A stretch of DNA of 64,000 nucleotides from Sycon ciliatum (lineage: Eukaryota; Porifera; Calcarea; Leucosolenida; Sycettidae). Position numbers and translations under genes: made by a program. A model generated the notes under the pieces. It saw nothing but the letters and a program-made list of their open reading frames with translations. It was not told where the DNA came from and did not search any database. The stretch lies in NCBI RefSeq assembly GCF_964019385.1, contig NC_088646.1, positions 5,917,233-5,981,232 of the forward strand, in the 5' to 3' direction. How positions within the stretch are numbered: the stretch's first letter is position 1; each line of letters begins with the position of its first letter. This document shows, in pieces, positions 55,036-64,000 of this stretch.

Positions 55036-58000
55036 TATGGATGTTTTGTTATTGGGTGATCATGGTAATGGTCGCGGGAGAATGTCTGAATGAAGTTGAA
55101 GACACCCCTGCAGCTGTACTTATGGTTGATAAATATGGTGGTAAAGACACACCTGGCAATATGGCGGTAAACAAATGTACCCGGTTAAAACAGCTCCTTT
55201 TTGAAAATGTTTTCAATGAGTGATGTGTCGCTTTGTTTTGCTCTAATTGGTGCTTTTCTCCAATGTCATGCAGTCGTATTTATTCAGCTTTTATTTCTTG
55301 CGTACTTGCATACTGGTATTAGTTTAGTCCCACAACCTGCGATAAAATGATCAGCTGTAGCACCTACTCCACTTTTATGTTTATGTATCTATGTCATTCG
55401 GATCTTCCCAAGTTGTACAATGTACTGTTGAGATACCGAATTCAAATAAATCAATACCATACCATACCAACACACGCCTGCCCACACACGCTCTCTAAGC
55501 TGCAAAGTTCTGGCACAGAGCTCTCCTTCTCACCACCACCACCATCAGTTCGCGCCTGGCGCCTAGTCGATGCATGGTTGGCGGTATCCGACATAGCAGG
55601 CTGGTACAGCAAGTAGCGTATGGCACATAGAAGATGACACAGCAACGACATAGCTCGATTGCGACGTACGTTTCGTCCCCGCTGGACTCATCAGGCAATC
55701 TTCTTGGATGTCTTCATACGGAGCTTGACTCGGGAGAATGAAGTTGAAGACACCACTGCAGCTGTACTTATGGTTGATAAAATAAAATGGTAATGTTCGG
55801 CACAGGAAATACTCCTGTAACATAATTATCATGCTTGGTAACTGCAAGAATCTCGCAAGATTTAGTGCTGGCACTGTGTTGGCGGTGCGCGCTATCCTTC
55901 ACTGCCTTGTTGACGTCACTGGTCCTATCCAGACAGGCGTCAGTGTTCATGGGCGGCCCGGACTGGGACTGAGGTTTGGCAATAGCAAAAGCATTCAGTG
56001 CCGGTTGTGACGCGGATGTGTGAACTAACTTTACTTTACATGACTTAGTCCTGTTCTTCGTCGGAGTACCTGCATGTTATGTACAATCATGTATGTACTG
56101 GGACATGTACAATCATGTACATGTGTGTACTGGGATATGTACAGTCATACTCATTCTTCATGTAGGGTTTTCATTGCCATTCAGTATTGCCATTGGTCAA
56201 TGGACAAAAGGTTGGCACTGGTTGCTGGCCACTGCGAGTAGCGGGTGTGGGGAAACGTGGGAGACGCATGAAGCCATGTGGAATTCGCCTTCACATTCAA
56301 CCAACATGGCCTAGCTTTCGCCCACATGATCGGATTGGGCTTTTTATTTGAAATCCGATACTCGACAGCGGAGTAAGAGCTAAAGATCAGCAATACACAA
56401 CACGCCATGCATGACCAAACACCATACTCCAGTCCGCCGGTGATGGCTGCACTTGGTTCTCCTCCCCTCGGGCATACTGCACGGGATCATGTCAGAATGT
56501 GTGGCATTGCAGACTCAGCCTCTCCTTATTCGCCCTGTCTACGCTCTGATCGCGTCAGCGCCGGACCTGCAGCTGTTGCTGACGGTTCGCTGGTTCATTT
56601 CACTGCCTCGGTCAGTGCCAGGCTAAGCAATATAGAAACATAAGCACACCTGTGCCCCTGGCGATCATCCGCGGCCCTGCACAAGAATGGCACATGAATA
56701 TTTGTCCAGTTACAAGTGTTTTGGATCCCCACAAGCAAGTCCAGTGTCCGTCACATCTAGCCACACAAGTGGAACGAGTAGAAGTGAAACTAACTTACTT
56801 GTAACAAGAGTATGTCGATGTTAACATGATACGTCATTTCTGATACAATTGTGTACTTTGTGTTTGCACTGCTTCTAAATCTCAGCACCCCGTCCTGACA
56901 GCGGCAACATATTAATTTGATGCATGTGCAATCACTTGTTGTTCCTACATCAGTCTGTATACGCAATGTACGCACAATATGTCTGAGAGTTATGCAGATT
57001 TCAAGTGACCGTCATATCAACGTCAATTTGTAGTGGAAAAGTGGAACGGCTCCCCCTATCCTCGGGGTATGAAAGCCACAATGTACTTGTAAAATGTCGG
57101 CAAAGAAGCATGAAATTAACGGAAACACAGGACAGTATCGGCCCTCACTACTATTGTAGGAGAGTCTTCTGTCAGTTGATACAATGTAGGTAAACGGTTT
57201 CCTAGCGCCATTATCACAGCGAAGAAGGTGATGCAACAGCCTCGCTCCTACCTGGCCTGAGTGTATGAAGGAGATGCATGTAACCAGATGTGTGTACAGT
57301 GTACTAGTCTATGCTACCAGCCCTATACTCTCTTCAGCCGTTCAGGCTGTTTTTGCTGGTGAACCTTCAAGTAACTTCGTTTCAAATCATCGGTGGCTAT
57401 GGATTATGGTGAAAGAAGGAGAGCGAATGTACCTTGTCTTCCGAATATACAGCGGTAATGTCATGAACACCAAGCTGACTGATTCTCTTCTCGCCATTGC
57501 CTTGGTTCCCGTGCGTCTCTTCGTTGCCCCTCGCTCCGAGCTTCACCGGTGACATGGTTTTGATGAACGCAACTCTGCACCTTGTCCTTGGCACCTTGTC
57601 CTTGGTATGGTTTTGATACCCGCATCACCATGATCACTGCCATCACACCTCCAGCTAAAGCCGCGAAAGGCAGACGCTGCGCAGCACCAGGAGGCGTTCT
57701 TCAAGGAACTACCGGGATCTTACATGATCTTACAAGTTAGAGTTCGAAGAATTAAATATTTGGCACCATTGCATCTTCTTTCGATCTTCGTCCGATGTAA
57801 CGTCAAAGTAGGTATCGTCTTATTGGATTGTCCGTATTGAACGCTCACTTCGAAGGAAATGACTTCGATAAGCCATGTGTTGCGGCGATGAATGTCGGCG
57901 AATCGCTCTGTCTTCGTGGTCGGTTCCTGCGAGTATAAATATGTATGTATGATGTAGCCTCGACCCTCCACTGATCCAGACTTCAGGCTCACTGCAGTTT

Positions 58001-58980
58001 TCAGAGAAGTCGTTATTAATTATTTTGGTCAGTCATGAGTCAGTTCCATGCAGTCAAAGTATCATTGTGGTGCTCAACGTTACGTCTTGGGTTATGCTCT
58101 GTGCCGCGCCATATGCATGCCAAGATTCTGAGCATACTCCAGTACAGTACTAGTAGCTGCTGTTCATCCGCTTTATCATTATGCAGCTCATGGCCATAAT
58201 TACTGGCTGCGCTCAATCTGACGGCCACCAGGGACTCTCTACCGTTCCGGCATTCTCTTTGTAAGTGCACTACTACTAGTACTAGCACTAGACTGAGTGA
58301 AGTATTGTTTATGTTCACTGTCAAATTGTTACGCTGTGTTTTCGGACAGAAAGCGCCAGAAGGCAAATAATTCGACCGAGCTGAGAGTTTGTCTTTTGAC
58401 TCTTTTCGGTACTGTCAGAAATCAGACACATGTGTAATCAGAGAGTCAAAGGCCGTTCAAGTCCGGCTCTCTGGTTGCGTTTACCATTCTGTACTGTGTA
58501 CGGTCCTTTCGCCATCAGCCTGAGTCACTTTTTTCTCGAAATAGTTAACACCTTTTGTAGATGACGTGGCTTTCTTTGGAAGCCGGAATGATCAGAGCAT
58601 TCCAGGCGCTGCTGCCAACGACTACGATTCTCACCTACATCATGTAGATCTTCATATGATCATGTATGTATGTGTTGCATGATACATTGATAGCGGCTCA
58701 TGGAAGCCATGATGGAGTAGTAAAATAGCCGTAGAAGTATCGTACCACCCAGCGCTGATTCATGCGACGTCATTGACGTCACTCAGAACTGTGCGGTGAC
58801 CATTGCGGAGACGCATACATCACGGTCCCGCCAGTATGTCTACACTTGTAGTTTGCACATCTTCAGGGATGTTTGTGACCGGTCAGCAATGCATGCGAAG
58901 ATAGGTTATCAAGGCTGTAGTCACGGGCAGAGTATATAAACATGATTATCTCTTGAGAGGAGGCCGGGCCATGTAGTCAC
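55036..58980. other. No gene recognised
   Basis: Short, conflicting frames only. A degenerate GGAGTAGTAAAATA motif at 58714-58727 may be half of another micro-MITE. Confidence 0.4.
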
Positions 58981-59171
58981 ATGACCAGTATGTTCTTTCA
59001 CATCATCCAATCAACGCTAGTTGCGAACACTGACCAAGCTGCACAACTACAGCACGGTCTGGCAATGCCGAAGAACGACCAGGCTAGAATTTCACCAAGC
59101 ACAGCATACCAATGTACTGTACATGTACACACGGTGACTCAACTGAGCATAGACTGTAATACATGAAAATA

Positions 59172-59631
59172 CAGTCGACCTACCCTTATAACGATATTTT
59201 TCTGGCAAACCAAATCACTCCATTGACTTGTGTATACAATGCCTTACCTCTATAACAATATTGCTATAACGATATTACCCCTACATGTATAACGATATAA
59301 AATGGGCTGACCAATCAACATTTTCCATTTTATAACAATATCTAGCAGGGGATATGTAGAGCCCACTATCACCTGCCTGAGGTAGGGCAAGCTTCACTTG
59401 ATAAGTCGCTGGGACATGACGAAATCCAATGGGGGCACCAGTAGGCACCTTGTTGTGTACACAATGGGCATGTACGTCAGTCTTATGCTATAAAGAGTGT
59501 AAAAAAATGAACAAAATCCATGCATTATGACGTATGTGTATGAAATGAACCAGTTACCCTTATAACAATATTACCCTTATAACAATATTTCTTGGTTTGA
59601 CGCAAATATCGTTATAAGGGTAGGTCGACTG
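59172..59631. mobile_element. Complete pogo-like MITE, 460 bp, TA target site
   Basis: The terminal repeats are perfect over 28 bp, starting CAGTCGACCTACCCTTATAA. TA stands on both sides. Internal motifs (TATAACAATATT) repeat the terminal theme. CAGT ends, TA target and TATAACG-type repeats fit the pogo/Tigger group. No transposase is encoded. Confidence 0.85.
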
Positions 59632-59756
59632 TACCGTACTTCCGCACATATAAGCGCATGGGCTTCTACCCGAACATGTTCACACAGCAAAAGATCTTTG
59701 TTGTAGCAAATTTTCACTTGTAAAGCCCATGCGCTTTTATGTGGGGAAGTACGGTA
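59632..59756. mobile_element. Second hairpin MITE abutting the pogo-like element
   Basis: The arms begin TACCGTACTTCCGCACATAT on the left and TACCGTACTTCCCCACATAA read inward from the right, and continue to GCGCATGGGCTT, about 34 bp. The element starts at the very TA that ends the 59172-59631 element, so one inserted at the edge of the other. Confidence 0.75.
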
Positions 59757-59778
59757 AGAATAGTCCAGGCTAGGAGGC

Positions 59779-60820
59779 TGCCCCCCCCCCCCCCCCCCCC
59801 CAGGGTTCTTCGGCGACCGACAGTACTGTGTTGACAATGGCAGATTGTAATCATTGTATGTGTATGCATGGTTGAGGACAGTGGGAAGATGAGGTTGATC
59901 ATGATGGCTTATAATTAGAAGAAGGATGCCACCAATGTATAGTAGTGCCACTTGTGGAATAGTGCCCCCCCCCCCCCCCTTCTGGTTGGTGAGCTGGGAC
60001 AGCTAGCTACAGGCCCAGGGTGGCTGGTTCACCTTAAACCTCTTTTCTTCATTTTTCAAGTCCCTCAAACTAACTTGTGAATAGACACTACACCACTAAG
60101 TGTTACTTCATTACCCAGTGTTGCATGCAGTGGCAGCCATCCTTCTGAAGCATATTACCATGGTTACAAGGAGACCTTGGAAAGGATGAGTCTGGAGATG
60201 AACAGATTGCCTGCCTGATAAGAGCTGGGTAAGACCACGCTGAACACTACCCCGCTGCACATATCCACGTGATAATTCGTTATTGAAAAGTCAACTGTTG
60301 CAGCGACAAATTCACTCCAGAGCGAAGCTGACCAAGGAAGGAAGAACATGGCGCTGGGAATTTGGAAACAAACTTCTAACGAAATTCTCATGACGGAAAG
60401 AGAAATGCTATGTAACAGCTACGATGTCGGATTTAGAATATGATCAGGCTGGCATGTAAGTAGGTGAGAATATGTTGCAAATAATTGCCAATCCAAGAAT
60501 TAGGATACTCCTAGCTGAGACGTGATTATAATCAAAGGAGCCGCAAGCTTAGAGAGCAGACATGTAATTGTAACTCAGTGTACTGCAAGACACAGATCTC
60601 ATACACCCGGGCAACACTGGCTGAAGAGCAAAATTAATAATGTCAGGTTCACTGCGGCTTATAGCTTGGCCTTCAAAGCAGTATCTATCCAGGGATGGCA
60701 ATTGGAAAGGGACAACTGAGCACAATCTAACTAAATGTTGGTCATTTTTAAGATGAAACAGTCTTGGCTTCAATATTCAAGAACCTCGACCATCAAAGGA
60801 TGGTTGAAGTTGGTGGTGGC
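59779..60820. other. 3' flank of EB1, with poly-C runs
   Basis: Poly-C runs at about 59781-59800 and 59965-59979. No gene is recognised; the part near 60820 is probably the EB1 3' UTR. Confidence 0.45.
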
Positions 60821-60821
60821 G

Positions 60822-61253
60822 TTAGTACTCTTCTTGCTCCTGATCTGCCTCAACTGCATAGTCCGGGTCCAAGTCCCCCAGCTCTCCTTCGCCTTCGACT
60901 ACGTAGGAATCTTGGATGTTGTGCAGGCCTTCGTCCTCTACGTCCTCTACATCCTCGATCTCTACTTCGCCTTCTTGCGCTACAAATCCCTCCTGGACAA
61001 ACAGAACATTGTACAAGCACAGACACACACGAACACACACACGAACACATACACAGACACACAGACACACGAACACACACACACACACACACACACTTAG
61101 ACTCAGACATGCCCATCGCGGAAGCGATGATAGCGAACAGCTATGTTAGACATAGCAGCTTGTGCTAGGATTACACCATTCAACAGCTTGCAAGGTTGAT
61201 GAATTGACAGCCACTAATTTTAGCCTGGTGTCCAGGCTGCACAGCTGATTGCT

Positions 61254-61331
<78 letters not shown>

Positions 61332-61561
61332 ATTGGACCATTGGACGCCCATCGCCAGAGGCGATGATCGTGATGCTACAGCAGAAGCTATAGCAACTTG
61401 TGCTGGGATTGCACCATTCAACAGCTTGCAAGGCTGAAGAATTGGCCGCCACTATTCAGCCTGGTCTACACCACACAGCTATGAAGTGGCTTTTTCTGGC
61501 CAGTGAATCCCTACTTTTTGGTCTTTTTTATTTTTTTCCCGCACACACATCACACCAGACA

Positions 61562-61592
<31 letters not shown>

Positions 61593-62844
61593 TGGCCCAA
61601 ATATGAAGGGCAGGTGGGCGAAATCACAACAGGTGATGAACACCATAAAGCCAAGACCTAAACGACCTATGATTCAACGTTGAGATTGAGGGTGGCATTT
61701 CATGGATTGGACATTATTTTCAATGTCTGAGGGAGCGAAATTGCATCTCATGCACCTCTACACTCAATACAGAATAAGAGACGCCGGTACTGAACACACT
61801 GTAACACAATTCCCACAGTTCACATCCCTAGATAGTATAGGCTGCTGAATGAGCATTTCAAAGTGACCACTGCTTTGGCAATGGTAGTGCCAAAGAGCAA
61901 CACAAAAATTCACCATTCGCGTGAGACTCGGCTGGAGGCCGAGTTTGCTGCATCCGTAGGAACGCCACCACCCTCTGTGGATCAAGACGCAGATGCAGCT
62001 CCTAAAGCAACAAACCATGCCTCAAATGGCACAGCTCGCTGCATGAGAGTGCAGTGTATTTACCTCTGTGGCGTAAAGCACCTCCAGAATTCTAGCCATG
62101 CCCTCGTTGTTCTCGTGTTCCGGCTCCTGGCAGATCTGCTCCACTTGGTGCAGCTTGCCAAAGTAGAAATCGCGCTCGTGTTCCGTAGTCTCGATAGTAG
62201 TGGTTAGCGTCGACACCTGACACACAAGAACAGAATAATCCGATTCTGAAGTCAGCAAGTCAACCAGAACTTGAGAACATTCCCGTACTTGCACTTGCAG
62301 AGCTGGATCCTGAAGGTTGCCAAGACAACTGTCATCGTACACGCTCGGGTCACAATAGCACTACATCCCGACCCAAAGTCACTTCTGCCGCCACCCCCCC
62401 CCCCCTCCCCCGACCTCAGAAACCATATCGTGCGATTAACAAGACCACAATGAACCCCCGGAATGATGGGTAAGTTAGCATGCAAAGGATAGACTCTGTA
62501 GACCACATACTTGACCAACTAGAGCACTCCTGTGCTAAGGTTCAGAGAGTCTATTTCTAGAAACTCCTAAAGTTGATACTGGGGCACTCCCAGCTTTAGC
62601 CAGACACACAACATACGGAAACTGGCTTGTTAGATGTGCATGAATGAAGTAATCAATGGCTTAGGATTTCGACAAGCATTCTCCCGGCCGGTGCAAACCC
62701 ATACCTGCTCTTGCAGTTGTGCAATTTCCGCCAAGAGTTGAGGATCGGGTTCAGCAGGAGCGGCCGGAGCTGCTGGTTGGGAATGATGAGCTGCCGCCGC
62801 CGTCCGAACAGGTGCTTTCTTCACAGCTGCCGGAGCTGCTTTAC
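60822..62844 (-). CDS. MAPRE: EB1/MAPRE microtubule plus-end protein, 3' exons (partial)
   Basis: EB proteins track growing microtubule ends and recruit partners. Three exons are seen on minus: 62844-62705 (Ala/Pro-rich linker and start of the coiled coil, AEIAQLQEQ), 62216-62064 (EB homology domain with the signature ERDFYFGKLHQVEQICQEPE) and 60992-60822 (acidic tail). Phases match (leading G split, then two phase-0 junctions). The protein ends in EEY, the C-terminal motif bound by CAP-Gly domains such as those of CLIP-170 and p150Glued. The N-terminal calponin-homology domain that binds microtubules is not in the window; it should lie beyond 64000. The tail (56 residues after the EBH, with EDVEDVEDEG) is longer and more acidic than in human EB1. 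Confidence 0.9.
61110..61480. repeat. Duplicated 130-bp block flanking an AC microsatellite
   Basis: 61110-61245 and 61347-61480 share CCATCGC, ACTTGTGCTGGGATT-type and CACCATTCAACAGCTTGCAAG sequence and are separated by about 38 AC units (61254-61330). It is in the last EB1 intron. The duplication has diverged by indels and substitutions. Confidence 0.75.
61908..62010 (-). repeat. SINE-like repeat, copy 3 (EB1 intron)
   Basis: It contains GAGACTCGGCTGGAGGCCGA, GTAGGAACGCCACCACCC and CAGATGCAGCTCCTAAAGC, the blocks that define the copies at 1553-1745 and 7875-8100. Only the body is present; the head with the B box is missing. Confidence 0.6.
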
Positions 62845-63179
62845 CTGGGAGAAAGGCAGGCAGAACACACGATGACACTGGTCGAAAATCTACTCTCATA
62901 TCGGGTTATTTTGGAGCTAAGCCAAAAATGTACATGCACAAATAAATATGCAACAAACTGGGTTGGAACGTCAACACTATAGTCGAACATGTGTAAAGTT
63001 TGATGGAAAATGGCCGGAAGGTTGAAAGTGATTTCAACGTGTTGGCTGCTGTGCGCATGCATGCTCCACCCATGTCCACAGCAGGCTGGAAATATGCGCA
63101 GTGACGCAACTTTTCCGCTTTTATTCTGTGTGCAGGCACTTCTTGGTCTTTTATTAGAAAAGGAACATGTGTTTAAGAA

Positions 63180-63362
63180 TGGACTCGGATGGAGAGCCAA
63201 GGATATATTTATTGTAAAGAAAAAAGGACCAAGAAACCACGAGTTACGATACGTCAGTCAGTACCGTGCAATGTTATCGCATGAGCTGATTGTTTAGTAA
63301 CTGGTGGTGTTAGTGGACATTATAGCGTAACTCGTAGTTTCTTGGTCCTTTTTTCTTTATTA
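63180..63362. mobile_element. MITE with AAAAAAGGACCAAGAAACCA arms
   Basis: The left arm AAGAAAAAAGGACCAAGAAA and the right arm ACTTCTTGGTCC-type sequence are inverted over about 33 bp, each continuing to a GAGTTACG/CGTAACTC core. The left side is preceded by ACTCGGATGGAGAGCCAAGG, found also at 22131 and 54858. No coding capacity. Confidence 0.7.
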
Positions 63363-63927
63363 TAAACATGTGTTTAATTCGTTCTTTTAATAGAAAAGGA
63401 GCATGTGTTTAACATATCAATAGACTTGACTTTGAGCTGTTATGCTGCAGGAGATACGACGACAAGAACCGTTGAAAATTAGAAATCAGCTAGTGGTGTC
63501 ATACATGTACGTCTGACGAAACTATGGCCCAGCAGCCCATATTGTGTGATTTTTGCTCGGACGATTGCTTTGGCTTGCTTCTACAGTCCCTTTCATACCC
63601 CACACTAGAACAGAGCCAGGATATCGGACTAGCTGCAGTCACATAGTAGTCATAACCGAAAACAAGGTCAAAGACAAGGTTGCACCGACGGGTCTCCATC
63701 GCCTGTCACTACTGCTCTGTACACATTGTTATTGCAAGTGGTTTCAGCTGTTATGTTAGAGCCAGTCTTCGCCCCGAGTCGTTGGTACGCGGTACGAAGT
63801 TGGCGTTTATCGTGTCTCACCACCTCTTCAGTTTGTTGTTGTTGTTGTTGATTTTTATTTTACTTCGCAAGGCCAAACGAGCAATGGTGCCCAATTCTAT
63901 GGAAGCGAATTTCAAAGGGGAGAGAGC

Positions 63928-63932
<5 letters not shown>

Positions 63933-63987
<55 letters not shown>
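63933..63987. repeat. AG microsatellite
   Basis: About 27 AG units ending in GGGAGGGAGGG at the window edge. Confidence 0.9.
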
Positions 63988-63994
<7 letters not shown>

Positions 63995-64000
63995 AGGGAG

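Larger units (their letters stand above)
62850..64000. other. EB1 intron or 5' part, with MITE and AG repeat
   Basis: No exon of the EB1 CH domain is recognised. It holds a MITE at 63180-63362, another GAAAAGGAACATGTGTTTAA duplication (63159 and 63393), a GTT run near 63832-63850 and the AG repeat at the right edge. Confidence 0.5.

Overview
This window is nuclear DNA of a multicellular animal. The coding regions are split by introns with GT-AG junctions, the proteins belong to animal families (galactocerebrosidase, TOLLIP, SQSTM1/p62, an AP-2 transcription factor, EB1), and the non-coding part is crowded with microsatellites, poly-G/poly-C runs, LINE pieces, a tRNA-derived SINE and many small DNA transposons. 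The divergent AP-2 and compact gene spacing fit a marine, possibly non-bilaterian invertebrate such as a sponge. The sequence alone does not give me the species.

Layout. 1-4.6 kb: no gene recognised, only dispersed repeats, a pogo-like transposon end and a pair of perfect CRE palindromes. 4.6-24.7 kb: two galactocerebrosidase (GH59) genes arranged head to head, GALC-A on minus and GALC-B on plus. Each has ten coding exons with matching intron positions, separated by a 634-bp shared promoter region. Both carry an extra C-terminal exon of about 150 residues beyond the normal end of GALC. A block covering exons 6-7 and intron 6 is nearly identical between copies while the other exons are clearly diverged, which looks like gene conversion. 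Introns of both genes host transposons (LINE, hAT, pogo, SINE, a Penelope/LINE-like RT).

26.1-28.8 kb: TOLLIP (minus) and SQSTM1/p62 (plus) are divergently paired, both without introns in the coding region, 577 bp apart. Both encode ubiquitin-binding adaptors of endosomal sorting and selective autophagy. The intergenic region has a heat-shock-element array, a TATA box and an AP-1 site. 30.8-32.2 kb: two decayed LINE fragments in tandem. 35.4-39.4 kb (perhaps to 45.5 kb): an AP-2 (TFAP2) transcription factor on minus. 45.6-60.8 kb: no confident gene; it holds MITEs, a 420-bp CTAGGA satellite and several unproven exon-like ORFs. 60.8-62.8 kb: the 3' three exons of an EB1 (MAPRE) microtubule plus-end protein on minus, whose CH-domain exons lie beyond the right edge.

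Functionally the window combines lysosomal glycolipid breakdown (two GALCs) with autophagy/endolysosome adaptors (TOLLIP, p62). Whether that neighbourhood means anything is open. The most notable points are the converted GALC pair with its new C-terminal domain and conserved 50-nt cryptic exon, the TOLLIP-p62 divergent pair, a p62 without a canonical LIR motif, and a 39-bp hAT-type transposon made only of its two inverted repeats with a perfect 8-bp target duplication.
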